The notes beneath the pieces were generated by a model. That model did not search any database. It had not been told where the DNA came from and worked only from the letters and a program-made list of their open reading frames with translations. From the NCBI RefSeq assembly GCF_900207585.1, contig NZ_OAOP01000002.1, positions 434,001 through 498,000 of the forward strand: 64,000 nt of DNA, written 5' to 3'. How positions within the stretch are numbered: position 1 is the stretch's first letter; each line of letters opens with the position of its first letter. The stretch comes from Bacillus oleivorans (GTDB lineage Bacteria > Bacillota > Bacilli > Bacillales > JC228). Position numbers and translations under genes: made by a program. Shown piece after piece: positions 9,382 through 18,435 of this stretch.

Positions 9382-9410
9382 TTGAACTTTGTTTAGCTGC
9401 ATGATATTCT
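9382..9410 (+). promoter_or_regulatory. Possible sigma-A promoter of glcB
   Basis: TTGAAC, 17-bp spacer, TATTCT (4/6 to the -10 consensus). The operator at 9426 would then lie just downstream of the start point, which suits repression. This is a weak prediction. Confidence 0.35.
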
Positions 9411-9425
9411 TTTTAAAGAAATAAT

Positions 9426-9450
9426 GAAACGGTGTTTCTTAATAAGAAAC
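9426..9450 (+). promoter_or_regulatory. IclR-type operator upstream of glcB
   Basis: GAAAC-GGT-GTTTC followed by TTAATAAGAAAC, so the second half (GTTTCTTA-A-TAAGAAAC) is itself a perfect palindrome. The core is identical to the site at 5137 and one base different from that at 13922. Confidence 0.75.
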
Positions 9451-9492
9451 AAAATGGATCAAAGTAATGATAATCGTTAGGAGGAAAAATAA

Positions 9493-11673
9493 ATGAGTCA
9501 TTATGTAAATGCAGGGAATTTGCAGGTAGCTTCAATTTTCTATGAGTTTATCAATACCGAAGTGCTTCCTGGGAGCGGTATAGAGGCTGACAAATTTTGG
9601 ACTGATTTTGGAACTTTAGTACATGATTTAACGCCCATAAATAAAGAGCTGCTAGCCCGGCGGGATGGGCTCCAGGCCAAATTGAATCATTGGCATAAAG
9701 AACATAAAGAAAATTTCAATTTTGATGAATATAAGTCATTTCTGCAGGAGATCGGATATTTAGAACCAGAAGCTGAAGATTTTGTCATTACGACAGAAAG
9801 TGTAGACGATTCAATTGCTTTACAAGCTGGCCCGCAATTAGTCGTTCCGGTAAATAATGCACGGTATGCCATTAATGCGGCTAATGCCCGATGGGGAAGC
9901 CTATATGATGCCCTTTACGGAACAGATGCGGTCAGTCAGGATAACGGGGCTGATATTCAAGACTCCTATAACCCAGTACGCGGTGAAAAAGTGATTCAGT
10001 TTGCAAGAGAATTTTTAGATAAAGCAGCGGCGTTAACTGAGGGATCTCATAAACTGGCTATACATTATGCCATTGCGGATGGAAATCTAGCTGTAACACT
10101 GAGTAATGGCACGGTAACGGGATTAGCTGATCCGTCGAAGCTGATAGGCTTCCAAGGACAGCCTGACAACCCATCTGCAGTATTGTTAAAGAATAACGGT
10201 TTACATCTTGAAATTCAAATCGACCGAAGCCATCCAATTGGGAAAACCGATGATGCAGGAATAAAAGATATCCTGCTGGAATCAGCTGTTACTACAATTA
10301 TGGATTGCGAGGATTCTGTTGCTGCCGTAGATGCGGAAGATAAAGTTCTTGTTTATCGCAACTGGCTGGGACTTATGAAAGGTGATTTAGAAGCAGCTTT
10401 CACAAAAAGCGGCAAAATAATGACGCGCAAATTAAATCCTGACAGGGTTTATCAAACTCCAGCCGGGAATGAAATCACGCTGCCAGGACGATCCCTGTTA
10501 TTTGTACGTAATGTTGGCCATTTAATGACCATTAATGTCGTGTTAGATCAAAATGGCGAAGAGATTCAAGAAGGTATATTAGATACGGTGGTTACAAGCT
10601 TAATTGCTAAGCATACTCTTCTCGGAAATGGAAAATACCAAAACTCCAAAAAAGGGTCTATTTATATTGTAAAACCGAAAATGCATGGTTCCGAAGAGGT
10701 TGCCTTTGCGAATCTTCTATTTGACCGGGTGGAAGATATGCTTGGTTTAGCGGGAAATACTCTTAAAATTGGTGTAATGGACGAAGAACGGCGCACATCT
10801 TTGAACTTACAAGCATGCATCCGTGAAGTTAAGGATCGGGTCGTTTTCATTAATACTGGGTTTTTAGACAGAACCGGTGATGAAATCCATACTTCAATGG
10901 AGGCAGGACCAATGATTCGCAAGAATGACATGAAAGGAACCACATGGCTAAACGCCTATGAAAAGTCAAATGTTAATATCGGTTTAGTCAGCGGATTCCA
11001 AGGGCGGGCTCAGATTGGAAAAGGAATGTGGGCCATGCCAGATATGATGGCTGAAATGCTTAAACAGAAGATTGGCCATTTACGCGCTGGCGCCAATACA
11101 GCATGGGTACCTTCACCAACCGCGGCGACATTACACGCTTTACATTATCATGAAGTTGACGTCACAGCCGTCCAAAATCAATTAGCAAAATCAGCTGCAA
11201 ACCTGCAGGATGAAATCTTGGAGATTCCGGTTGCTAAAAATCCGAATTGGTCTCCTGAAGAAATTCAGCAAGAATTAGATAATAATGCCCAAGGAATTCT
11301 TGGCTATGTAGTCCGTTGGGTTGAACAGGGCGTTGGGTGCTCAAAGGTACCAGACATAAATAATATTGGACTTATGGAAGACCGTGCCACATTAAGGATT
11401 TCCAGTCAGCATATGGCTAACTGGCTCCATCACGGAATTTGTACGAAAGAACAGGTTATGGAAACATTAAAACGAATGGCAAAAGTGGTTGATGAACAAA
11501 ATGCGGGTGATCCTGATTATCGGCCAATGTCAAAGGATTATGATAATTCCGTTGCCTTTCAAGCTGCCTGCGATTTGATATTTAAGGGCTATGACCAGCC
11601 TAACGGCTATACTGAGCCAATTTTGCACCGCCGCCGTATCGAAGCAAAAGCTAAATACCCGATTAAACAATAG
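9493..11673 (+). CDS. glcB: Malate synthase G
   Basis: Condenses glyoxylate with acetyl-CoA to give malate, feeding glycolate carbon into the TCA cycle. At 726 residues it is the long G isoform, not the ~530-residue A isoform of the glyoxylate shunt. Family motifs include [14 protein letters not shown], the Mg2+/glyoxylate-binding [13 protein letters not shown] segment, and [11 protein letters not shown]. Start ATG with AGGAGG 8 bases upstream. It is monocistronic, behind its own copy of the shared operator and directly after glcD, so it is a clear partner of glycolate oxidase. Confidence 0.97.
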   Translation: MSHYVNAGNLQVASIFYEFINTEVLPGSGIEADKFWTDFGTLVHDLTPINKELLARRDGLQAKLNHWHKEHKENFNFDEYKSFLQEIGYLEPEAEDFVITTESVDDSIALQAGPQLVVPVNNARYAINAANARWGSLYDALYGTDAVSQDNGADIQDSYNPVRGEKVIQFAREFLDKAAALTEGSHKLAIHYAIADGNLAVTLSNGTVTGLADPSKLIGFQGQPDNPSAVLLKNNGLHLEIQIDRSHPIGKTDDAGIKDILLESAVTTIMDCEDSVAAVDAEDKVLVYRNWLGLMKGDLEAAFTKSGKIMTRKLNPDRVYQTPAGNEITLPGRSLLFVRNVGHLMTINVVLDQNGEEIQEGILDTVVTSLIAKHTLLGNGKYQNSKKGSIYIVKPKMHGSEEVAFANLLFDRVEDMLGLAGNTLKIGVMDEERRTSLNLQACIREVKDRVVFINTGFLDRTGDEIHTSMEAGPMIRKNDMKGTTWLNAYEKSNVNIGLVSGFQGRAQIGKGMWAMPDMMAEMLKQKIGHLRAGANTAWVPSPTAATLHALHYHEVDVTAVQNQLAKSAANLQDEILEIPVAKNPNWSPEEIQQELDNNAQGILGYVVRWVEQGVGCSKVPDINNIGLMEDRATLRISSQHMANWLHHGICTKEQVMETLKRMAKVVDEQNAGDPDYRPMSKDYDNSVAFQAACDLIFKGYDQPNGYTEPILHRRRIEAKAKYPIKQ

Positions 11674-11715
11674 GATTAAATTTCCACAGTCTGCTGTCTT
11701 AGTATTCAAATTAAA

Positions 11716-11797
11716 TGCCAGGTACCTCCATTTCATGTATATACGAAAAAAGCCATGTAAACCTAATTTGGAGGTGCTTTGGCACATTTTGTTTTTG
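11716..11797 (+). terminator. Possible terminator after glcB
   Basis: Long imperfect hairpin (TGCCAGGTACCTCCA pairing with TGGAGGTGCTTTGGCA) followed by a T-rich stretch. The large loop weakens the call. Confidence 0.4.
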
Positions 11798-11832
11798 AAC
11801 AAATTCTGTAAGCTGAAGGGAGTTGTTATTCA

Positions 11833-12612
11833 ATGAAATTTATTAGATTTGCTGTAAACTCGAAAATTTTAACAGGGGTTCTTCAAGATGAGATAATTAG
11901 AGAGATTAAGGGAAATATTTTTGAAAACTGGAATTATACGGGCAATACTTTTACTCAGGACCAAATTAGGCTTCTTGCACCATTAGAGCCAAATCAAATC
12001 ATTGGCATTGGTGCTAATTATGTGTCAAAAGCTGAAGATCTTCCTAGTAAATTGCCAGAAATTCCAGTGTTTTTCTTCAAACCAACATCTTCAGTCATTG
12101 GACCTGAAGAGGAAATTGTAATTCCAGCTGGAATTGATCAGGTAAAATTTGAATCGGAATTGGCCGTCATAATTGGAAAAGAGGCAAAAAATGTCCCTGA
12201 AGAAGAGATTCTCGATTATGTGTTTGGTTATACTGTCGGAAACGACGTAACGGCACCTCAATTCTTCCATAAGGACGGACACTGGACTGTCGGAAAATCC
12301 TTTGATACTTTTACTCCAATAGGCCCAGTAATTGAAACGGACCTTGATCCTTTTCATGTTCATGTTGAAGCGAGACTTAACAATACTGAAAAACAAAACA
12401 GTTCTACCAAACTAATGATTATTCCCATTCGGAAAATGATTTCTTATCTTACAAAAGTGATGACATTGAAGACGGGTGATGTTATTTTGACAGGAAGTCC
12501 TGTCGGAGCAGAATTTGTTCGTTCAGGAGACGTTATTGAATGTGTAATTAAAGAAATCGGCACATTAAAAAATACATTTGTATCATTAAAGGAAAGTGTG
12601 AAATCTTATTAA
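11833..12612 (+). CDS. Fumarylacetoacetate hydrolase (FAH)-family protein
   Basis: A 259-residue FAH-family enzyme, a class that cleaves or tautomerises 2-oxo/acylpyruvate compounds and includes oxaloacetate decarboxylases/tautomerases. Visible family features: N-Q-I-I-G-I-G-A-N-Y, K-F-E-S-E-L-A-V-I-I-G-K (metal-binding Glu), G-Y-T-V-G-N-D-V-T-A, K-S-F-D-T-F-T-P-I-G-P and L-K-T-G-D-V-I-L-T-G-S-P-V-G. RBS AAGGGAG. It lies inside the glycolate locus between glcB and the IclR regulator but has no copy of the shared operator. A role in handling C4 keto acids downstream of malate is inference only; the substrate cannot be read. Confidence 0.85.
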   Translation: MKFIRFAVNSKILTGVLQDEIIREIKGNIFENWNYTGNTFTQDQIRLLAPLEPNQIIGIGANYVSKAEDLPSKLPEIPVFFFKPTSSVIGPEEEIVIPAGIDQVKFESELAVIIGKEAKNVPEEEILDYVFGYTVGNDVTAPQFFHKDGHWTVGKSFDTFTPIGPVIETDLDPFHVHVEARLNNTEKQNSSTKLMIIPIRKMISYLTKVMTLKTGDVILTGSPVGAEFVRSGDVIECVIKEIGTLKNTFVSLKESVKSY

Positions 12613-12649
12613 AAGTTTTTGGCTGTTTTTTCTGAGATTGTTGCTTTAA

Positions 12650-12725
12650 ACAACAGTATCACGAAGAGTGGATTGTAGCGGAAGGCAAGTGCCTGTAGCG
12701 AAAAGGAACGGTCAATGTTCACACC
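12650..12725. repeat. Short degenerate repeat, two ~20-nt units
   Basis: TGTAGCGAAAAGG-like units, with GTAGCG at 12675 and 12695 (20-nt spacing). Non-coding region between the FAH gene and the IclR gene. Confidence 0.45.
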
Positions 12726-12784
12726 TGAAAACAACAAACTTTACGAAAACAGCCTAGTTTTTAAATGCCAGGATGTATTTGTGC

Positions 12785-12790
12785 TATAAT
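12785..12790 (+). promoter_or_regulatory. -10 element of the IclR gene promoter
   Basis: Perfect TATAAT, 35 bases before the GTG start, with only a poor -35 at the expected distance. Confidence 0.4.
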
Positions 12791-12825
12791 CTTTCTAATA
12801 CGTTAAGCACCAGAGGTGAAAGTTC

Positions 12826-13602
12826 GTGGATCGAGAAAATATGGTTAAGTCTGTAAGCCGCGCATTAGATATTATTCATCTGGTAAGTTTGAAAAAAAGC
12901 GGATTAGGAGTAACAGAAATCGCCAATCAAATAGATATAAACAAAAGCTCAGTATATCGAATCCTATCAACGCTCGTTAAATATGGATACATTGAGCAAA
13001 ATAATGAAACTGGCCGTTATAAGCTAGGACTTAAATTTATAGAGATAAGCTCTAGGCTTCTGGAGTCTATTGATTTAAGGGAAGAAGCAAAACCCTTTTT
13101 ATTAGAACTTGAAAAAGAAACAAATGAGGTTATACATCTGGTCGTTTATGATCAAGGTGAAGTAGTTTATATTGAAAAGTTAGAAGGAACTGAAATCCTC
13201 CGGATGCATTCAAGGGTTGGAAAAAGAGCACCCATGCACTGTACATCAGTAGGGAAAGCCATCCTGGCGCATTTGCCGACAAGTGTCATATTAGATATTC
13301 TTGAACGAAAGGGATTACCAAAACATACTGAAAATACAATTACCAATAAAGATCAGTTTTTGAAAGAACTGATGCTAGTGAAACAGAATGGCTTCGCCCT
13401 TGACTTAGAAGAAAATGAATACGGAATTACTTGTATTGCCGTACCAATTTTTGATCATTTAGAAAAAGTCATTGCTGCAGTGAGTGTATCTGGACCAACC
13501 ATGCGAATGTCAGGAGAAAGAATGGAACACCTTAAACTTCGAATGCAGCAAATCGGGAAACAAATTTCTTCAAGACTAGGGTTTGTAAATACAATGCAGT
13601 AA
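12826..13602 (+). CDS. IclR-family transcriptional regulator of the glycolate locus
   Basis: A 258-residue IclR regulator. The N-terminal winged HTH (residues ~5-65: V-T-E-I-A-N-Q-I-D-I-N-K-S-S-V-Y-R-I-L) is followed by the GAF-like effector-binding domain (~80-250) with the signature R-A-P-M-H-C-T-S-V-G-K-A-I-L-A. Start GTG with GAGGTGA 7 bases upstream. It lies between the catabolic genes and the permease. Three KdgR-like palindromes in this locus (5137, 9426, 13922) are the obvious targets, and none is seen upstream of the regulator itself. The effector is probably glycolate, glyoxylate or a related acid (inference). Confidence 0.93.
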   Translation: MDRENMVKSVSRALDIIHLVSLKKSGLGVTEIANQIDINKSSVYRILSTLVKYGYIEQNNETGRYKLGLKFIEISSRLLESIDLREEAKPFLLELEKETNEVIHLVVYDQGEVVYIEKLEGTEILRMHSRVGKRAPMHCTSVGKAILAHLPTSVILDILERKGLPKHTENTITNKDQFLKELMLVKQNGFALDLEENEYGITCIAVPIFDHLEKVIAAVSVSGPTMRMSGERMEHLKLRMQQIGKQISSRLGFVNTMQ

Positions 13603-13610
13603 AAAACATA

Positions 13611-13650
13611 AAAAATGTTCTCTTTTCTATGAGAAGAGAACATTTTTTTA
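13611..13650 (+). terminator. Intrinsic terminator after IclR gene
   Basis: AAAATGTTCTCTT / AAGAGAACATTTT stem followed by T7. Confidence 0.92.
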
Positions 13651-13720
13651 TTGTTTAGGAATATAAAATTTTCGATTTTGTTTTCCATAAGAGGGTAAAA
13701 AACTTGTTTAAAAAATTGGT

Positions 13721-13788
13721 AGTGCGGGTCTAAATCACGTTCTATCGGTCAAAATTGGTTTCTGCGGGTCAAAAATCCGTTCCTTTAT
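13721..13788. repeat. Degenerate tandem repeat, three 20-nt units
   Basis: GGTC at 13727, 13747 and 13767, each followed by an A-rich tract and GTTYC. Exact 20-nt period. It lies in the 363-bp gap between the IclR terminator and the permease promoter. Confidence 0.6.
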
Positions 13789-13816
13789 TTTATTATTTAC
13801 AATTTTCTAAAGATTG

Positions 13817-13844
13817 TTGAAAATGAAGTGAAACCTTGTATAAT
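13817..13844 (+). promoter_or_regulatory. Sigma-A promoter of the glycolate permease gene
   Basis: TTGAAA, 16-bp spacer, perfect TATAAT. The operator at 13922 is ~70 bases downstream of the predicted start point, so repression would act as a roadblock, or a second promoter exists. Confidence 0.6.
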
Positions 13845-13921
13845 ATTAGATAGGATCAGGTACATCGCGAAAAAATGTTAATTAGCTATGTATTTGGTGT
13901 TGCTTATTCCGCAATAAAACA

Positions 13922-13946
13922 GAAACGTTGTTTCTTATTACCAAAC
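13922..13946 (+). promoter_or_regulatory. IclR-type operator upstream of permease gene
   Basis: GAAAC-GTT-GTTTC followed by TTATTACCAAAC. Third copy of the shared motif, nearly identical over 25 bases to the one before glcE. Confidence 0.75.
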
Positions 13947-13965
13947 AGAAAGGAGAAAATGTCTT

Positions 13966-15750
13966 ATGAGTACTGGAATGTTAGCTTTCTTATCACTTCT
14001 TCCCATCTTAGTAGTGGCGATTTTCTTAGTAGGTCTTAAATGGCCGGCCAGTAAAGCTATGCCGATTTCATATTTAGTTGCTATTGTGCTGGCATTGTTT
14101 GTTTGGAAGGTACCAATGGCTAATGTAGCCGCAGCATCAGTTAATGGTCTTGTCGTAGCAGGGACATTGCTGTACATTATTTTTGGCGCGATTCTATTAT
14201 TAAACACACTGCAAGAAAGTGGCGGTATTAAAACGATTCGCCAGGGATTTACTGATATTTCTGAGGACAGACGTATTCAAGTAATAATTATAGCTTGGCT
14301 GTTTGGATCCTTTATTGAAGGAGCTGCAGGTTTTGGGACGCCAGCTGCAGTAGCAGTGCCATTATTGGTTGGATTAGGGTTCCCTGCGATGGCAGCCGTT
14401 GTTGCTGGCATGGTGATTCAAAGTACACCGGTTTCATTTGGAGCAGTAGGTACACCGATTCTTTTAGGAGTTCAATCAGGATTATCTGCAGATCCAAGCA
14501 TTACTGACAACTTCCTTTCATTAGTCACTATGATTGGAACAAAGGTTGCGCTTCTACATATGCTTACAGGCACACTTGTCCCTCTTTTTGTTGTGGCATT
14601 AATGACTAGATTCTTTGGAAAAAATAAATCATTTACGGAAGGAATTAAGGTTTGGAAATTTGCGTTATTTGCTGCCTTTGCCATGACCATTCCGTATATT
14701 ATTGTAGCTAATCTGCTTGGGCCAGAGTTCCCATCTATGCTAGGCGGATTAATTGGTCTTGCAATCGTTGTTACCGCGGCTAAAAAAGGATTCCTAATGC
14801 CGCCAAAGGACGAAGTCTGGGATTTTGATGAAAAATCAAAATGGGACCCGGAATGGGTTGGCAGACTGGAAATTAAAGACATTGCCCACAAAAGCGGCAG
14901 TATAAGCATGATTCGGGCATGGACACCGTATGTATTAGTTGGATTATTTCTTGTATTGACAAGATTGGAAGCGCTTCCTATAATGGGGTGGCTTCAGTCG
15001 TGGACGGTTTCATTCAAGGAAATGTTTGGTACTGGTATCACTGCCAGTTTCCAGCCATTATATTTGCCAGGCACCATCTTTATTGTCGTATCACTCATTA
15101 CGTTCTTTATTCATGGGATGAGTGGAAGCGCATACAAGCGGGCATGGGCTCAATCTGGAAAAACAGTTGTGGCTGCTTCAACAGCACTTGTTTTTACAGT
15201 GCCAATGGTTCAAGTGTTCTTAAATACAGACGGCGGAGCAGCTGGCTTTGACCGGATGCCGATTGAATTAGCAAACGGCGTTGCGGCGTTAACAGGAGAG
15301 TTTTGGCCATTAATTGCAACATTTATTGGCGGGTTGGGTGCATTTATCGCAGGAAGCAATACGGTAAGTAATATGATGTTCGCATTATTCCAGTATGATG
15401 TCGGTTCACAGATCGGAGTAGATCCTACATGGGTAGTCGCTCTTCAAGCAGTAGGGGGAGCCGCTGGAAACATGATTTGTGTTCACAACGTCGTTGCAGC
15501 CTCAGCGGTAGTAGGTTTAGTAGGGAAAGAAGGAGTAGTCATTCGAAAAACATTGTTCCCATTCACGTATTATGCCTTATTTGCCGGATCAATTGGATAT
15601 TCGATAGTGTGGTTTTCGCAAAAGGGAATCTTCAATCTTGGATCGTTTATCGCTTTAGTAATCATTGGAGCAGCGATTTATATTGTTGCAACCAACCATA
15701 AGCGTGCGGCGCTTCTAATAAGCGATGCGAAATCAGTAAATGTTAAATAA
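13966..15750 (+). CDS. glcA: L-lactate/glycolate permease, LctP family
   Basis: Proton-coupled uptake of 2-hydroxy-monocarboxylates (L-lactate, glycolate). The 594-residue protein has about 13-14 TM helices and LctP-family motifs including [29 protein letters not shown] and [11 protein letters not shown]. The charged loop near residues 280-305 is the usual central cytoplasmic loop. AAGGAG lies 11 bases upstream. Family membership alone cannot separate lactate (lctP/lldP) from glycolate (glcA) transport. The shared operator with glcEFD and glcB argues for glycolate, so the symbol rests on context. Confidence 0.88.
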   Translation: MSTGMLAFLSLLPILVVAIFLVGLKWPASKAMPISYLVAIVLALFVWKVPMANVAAASVNGLVVAGTLLYIIFGAILLLNTLQESGGIKTIRQGFTDISEDRRIQVIIIAWLFGSFIEGAAGFGTPAAVAVPLLVGLGFPAMAAVVAGMVIQSTPVSFGAVGTPILLGVQSGLSADPSITDNFLSLVTMIGTKVALLHMLTGTLVPLFVVALMTRFFGKNKSFTEGIKVWKFALFAAFAMTIPYIIVANLLGPEFPSMLGGLIGLAIVVTAAKKGFLMPPKDEVWDFDEKSKWDPEWVGRLEIKDIAHKSGSISMIRAWTPYVLVGLFLVLTRLEALPIMGWLQSWTVSFKEMFGTGITASFQPLYLPGTIFIVVSLITFFIHGMSGSAYKRAWAQSGKTVVAASTALVFTVPMVQVFLNTDGGAAGFDRMPIELANGVAALTGEFWPLIATFIGGLGAFIAGSNTVSNMMFALFQYDVGSQIGVDPTWVVALQAVGGAAGNMICVHNVVAASAVVGLVGKEGVVIRKTLFPFTYYALFAGSIGYSIVWFSQKGIFNLGSFIALVIIGAAIYIVATNHKRAALLISDAKSVNVK

Positions 15751-15810
15751 TCTGCTAACAAAAGTACTTCATAGACTATTTTTAAATAAATCAAATCTTT
15801 AGCCACTTTT

Positions 15811-15856
15811 AAAACGCAAGGAATTTAAAGTTCAAATTCCTTGCGTTTTTTATTTT
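15811..15856 (+). terminator. Intrinsic terminator after permease gene
   Basis: 16-bp stem (AAAACGCAAGGAATTT / AAATTCCTTGCGTTTT) followed by T-rich sequence. Confidence 0.93.
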
Positions 15857-16084
15857 TTGTTCTCTTTAAAATAATCTCTCTCATTTTTAAAACGATTTAT
15901 TTGGCTAACTTACTTCGAGGAAAACTAGTAGTAGGTAACAATGTTTTTAGCAAAACTAATAACTAGCTGATATGGTTTATAGTATCGGACGGTGGAATTT
16001 ATGGTAATGAGTCAGGTCAAATCAATTGATTTAAAAGGAAAATTGGAATAAAATGTGTCTCTGTATTAATAGAGGTGACAAAGT
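15857..16084 (+). other. Intergenic region upstream of 130-aa hypothetical gene
   Basis: AT-rich, with no ORF carrying a ribosome binding site and no repeat of note. It presumably holds the promoter of the following gene; I cannot place it. Confidence 0.4.
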
Positions 16085-16477
16085 ATGAAACCAATTTTAG
16101 AATTAAAAGAATCAGTACGCATTCAAGTTCACCAGCTGGAATCAGAATGTGAACGGATATGCGAAAAGATCTTAAATGACTATAGTCAAAAATTTTCAAA
16201 ATTAGGTGTTACGTTAAATATTGAACTCGTTCGCACACGCAAACAATATGAAGTAAACCAAGATCAATTGTTTTCAAAAGATTATCATTCCTTTATTGAA
16301 ATCGGAATTGAAAAGAAGCATGAGTATTTTACTAATACCGTTGTGTCTATTTGGAAATGTAAAGAAGAATGGTTTAATCTTGTTGGCTATATCACAGAAA
16401 GTTCTAAGCAAAATATTGAACAAAACATCAAAGAAGTTATACACGAAATGATTCTTGATTTAAAGGAAAGTAACTAG
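16085..16477 (+). CDS. Hypothetical protein, 130 aa
   Basis: Not recognised. It is a soluble, charged protein with a predicted helical N-terminus (residues 5-40, heptad-like pattern with L, I, V), a central strand-rich part (V-T-L-N-I-E-L-V-R-T, F-I-E-I-G-I-E) and an amphipathic C-terminal helix (E-Q-N-I-K-E-V-I-H-E-M-I-L-D-L). No signal peptide or TM segment. RBS GAGGTGAC, 7 bases before the ATG, is near-perfect, so the gene is real. It is monocistronic. Confidence 0.8.
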   Translation: MKPILELKESVRIQVHQLESECERICEKILNDYSQKFSKLGVTLNIELVRTRKQYEVNQDQLFSKDYHSFIEIGIEKKHEYFTNTVVSIWKCKEEWFNLVGYITESSKQNIEQNIKEVIHEMILDLKESN

Positions 16478-16598
16478 AAGTAAATATATTGATCTATCCC
16501 TTTTAGATCGTATAAGATTGGTGATTTTTTCACAGTATGATGTCTTTCTTTACGGTTAGACTAAATGCATCAATGCTCGAGGAAAAGAGAGATAAAAT

Positions 16599-17435
16599 GT
16601 GAAAAAATTACTTATTTTATTGGTGATGTACATTACGTTTTTTTCATCATTTCTTATTTCTAAAGCAAATGTTGAACCAGATCCAGATTCAATCCTTTCT
16701 TTTCAGATTGAAATGTTAAGGTGGGACGAAGTCAATAAATTGCTTCCTAAGTACTCAACCTTTAAGGTTGTTGATTTCGAATCGGGAAAAAGTTTTATGG
16801 TTCAACGCAGGGCTGGCCATTATCATGCGGATGTTCAGCCGATTAGTCATAGAGATACTAAAATAATGAAAGAAATCTATAACGGGGAATGGAGCTGGAA
16901 GAGAAGAGCGATTCTTGTAGCGGTTAATGATGAGTGGATTGCGGCTTCCATGCATGGGATGCCGCATGGAGCAGGTGCGTTAAAAAATGGATTTCCGGGG
17001 CATTTTTGCATTCACTTTTATGGCAGTAAAACGCATAGGTCCAATGATACAGATTTATCTCACCAGCTCATGATTTTAAAAGCTTCAGGAAAATTAGATC
17101 AATATGTTTCTGAAGCAGGTCCGGAAGAGATTGTAGAGATTTTTTTTGCCGGTCTAAAACAACGTGATGCCAAAATAGTGGAATCGGTGCTTATTCCAGG
17201 ACAAAAAATTGATTGGGACACTGTTTGGAAAGAAATGAGTAATATTAGCCTCAGACAATTCTCCATTAATAAGCATGAGTCTTCGTCCATTTATATTGAA
17301 GTTCCCGTCAAATATGAGTGGATTCATCGGGATATTGGCAGAAAGGTATATGATAACGAATTGTTTCTTGTTAAGCTTTCACCTATTAGAGGGTGGAAGG
17401 TGGATTCAGAATGGCTGACGGATGGTGAGTATTAA
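16599..17435 (+). CDS. Secreted protein with His/Cys motif, possibly L,D-transpeptidase-like
   Basis: A 278-residue exported protein with a GTG start. Residues 1-22 are a signal peptide or N-terminal anchor. The central region contains W-I-A-A-S-M-H-G-M-P-H-G (113-124) then G-H-F-C-I-H-F-Y-G-S (134-143) and T-H-R-S-N-D-T-D-L-S-H-Q. A His followed ~18 residues later by H-x-C is reminiscent of the YkuD-type HGxx...S-H-G-C active site, and extracellular Bacillus proteins with a similar block are known to me, but the exact family is not certain. The C-terminal ~90 residues form a separate region rich in strands. The neighbours give no functional hint. Confidence 0.75.
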   Translation: MKKLLILLVMYITFFSSFLISKANVEPDPDSILSFQIEMLRWDEVNKLLPKYSTFKVVDFESGKSFMVQRRAGHYHADVQPISHRDTKIMKEIYNGEWSWKRRAILVAVNDEWIAASMHGMPHGAGALKNGFPGHFCIHFYGSKTHRSNDTDLSHQLMILKASGKLDQYVSEAGPEEIVEIFFAGLKQRDAKIVESVLIPGQKIDWDTVWKEMSNISLRQFSINKHESSSIYIEVPVKYEWIHRDIGRKVYDNELFLVKLSPIRGWKVDSEWLTDGEY

Positions 17436-17475
17436 GCCTTACAACTTACTTATACCTAACAGTAAATGTACTAAG

Positions 17476-17509
17476 CAAGAAAAAAGGCTGGGCTACGTAA
17501 GCTCAGCCT
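17476..17509 (-). terminator. Intrinsic terminator of the zinc-ribbon gene (minus strand)
   Basis: Near-perfect 10-bp stem (AGGCTGAGCT / AGCCCAGCCT on the minus strand) followed by T6. It overlaps the stop codon of the minus-strand gene. Confidence 0.85.
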
Positions 17510-17747
17510 AAGATTCACCAAATTTGATGAACATTCTTTCATCCTCAACCAGTCCACACGCTGCACACTGTACTTTCAAATCAGGTCCCCGATAAGCAAT
17601 ATGAAAAGGTTCCAATTCATCGTTTGTATAGCGCTGTACGATATCACCTGTTTGCGGATCTAATTTAACTGGTTCCGCCTGCTGTTGAATAATATTAAAC
17701 CTTGTTCGATTTGTTTTACAGTTCGGACAACGATAAGGTACTGCCAT
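17508..17747 (-). CDS. Small zinc-ribbon protein
   Basis: A 79-residue protein with C-P-x-C (residues 6-9) and C-x2-C (near 61-64), spaced like one zinc-ribbon knuckle pair. Between them lies a strand-rich segment with conserved-looking D-P-Q-T-G-D-I-V-Q-R-Y. The start is the ATG at 17747, with AGGAGG directly upstream; the longer reading to 17816 has no RBS. No specific family name is claimed. A nucleic-acid or ribosome-associated role is common for such proteins but is not shown here. It is convergent with the secreted-protein gene and divergent from the 94-aa gene. Confidence 0.82.
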   Translation of the reverse strand: MAVPYRCPNCKTNRTRFNIIQQQAEPVKLDPQTGDIVQRYTNDELEPFHIAYRGPDLKVQCAACGLVEDERMFIKFGES

Positions 17748-17832
17748 AATGATACCTCCTTTAAATGTTTCAATCATTAGTATTTGAAGAGTGGACGTAT
17801 ATATGTAAATTTTCATAAGGAAAGGATAAAAA

Positions 17833-18117
17833 ATGAACGCACAGGCTTTACTTAATAAGTTTTCTAAGGTTATTCACAATCGGAACATCCTTGAAGACCT
17901 AGAACCTAAAGAACAATTACAAACCTGGATTAAAGAGGATCTATTAGATTTGCATACACATCCGCGGCTAAGGAAGGATAAGAAGCATAGATTCTTTCTT
18001 GCAATCAAAAAAATAATCCGATCCGACCTTTTAGAACCAGCAGATAAGACCGAGCTTATTCAAATTTATATAGATACAATGGAAGCGATTGATGCTAATG
18101 AACACAGCAACAAATGA
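17833..18117 (+). CDS. Hypothetical protein, 94 aa
   Basis: Not recognised. A fully alpha-helical-looking, highly charged soluble protein (many K, E, D, L) with no Cys, signal or TM segment. Sequence features include E-D-L-E-P-K-E-Q-L-Q-T-W-I-K-E-D-L-L-D-L and K-K-H-R-F-F-L-A-I-K-K-I-I-R. The purine-rich AAGGAAAGGA upstream of the ATG supports translation. It is divergent from the zinc-ribbon gene with an 85-bp gap. Confidence 0.75.
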   Translation: MNAQALLNKFSKVIHNRNILEDLEPKEQLQTWIKEDLLDLHTHPRLRKDKKHRFFLAIKKIIRSDLLEPADKTELIQIYIDTMEAIDANEHSNK

Positions 18118-18435
18118 TAATTAAATGTAAAGTCTGTAACATTAGAGACTGCTTTAAAAATGTGTCAAGTTTAAATTTCGCCCAATATTAATCCATTCCA
18201 TCTATTTTCCACCAGCTGGTGAATGTTTTGGGGGTTTTTGTTTTTTTTACCAGTAGGCTGCTTGTCCCACGATATACATAGAATTATAGCGTTTATCCTG
18301 ATTTTTTTCAGAAGAATCTTGAAGTTTGATAGGTCTTTTTGCATAAATGGAAGTTTGTCCCAAAATTATTACAAAAAACTGATGGTATGATGTTGTTGTA
18401 AGCAAAACGCGAAAAAACATCAAGGAGGCAAACTC
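18118..18435 (+). other. Intergenic region before the CAP-domain gene
   Basis: Contains the palindrome CACCAGCTGGTG (18219-18230) followed by a G5/T-rich run that could act as a weak terminator for the upstream gene, and a TATGAT -10-like element near 18386. Nothing else could be supported. Confidence 0.35.

Noticed and set aside
11591-11836. 81-aa plus-strand ORF at the glcB 3' end
   Set aside because: It runs out of frame through the end of glcB and the putative terminator, without an RBS.
14472-14909. 145-aa ORF antisense to the permease gene
   Set aside because: Shadow of the strong LctP coding frame; no RBS and low-complexity, Ser/Pro/Ile-rich translation.
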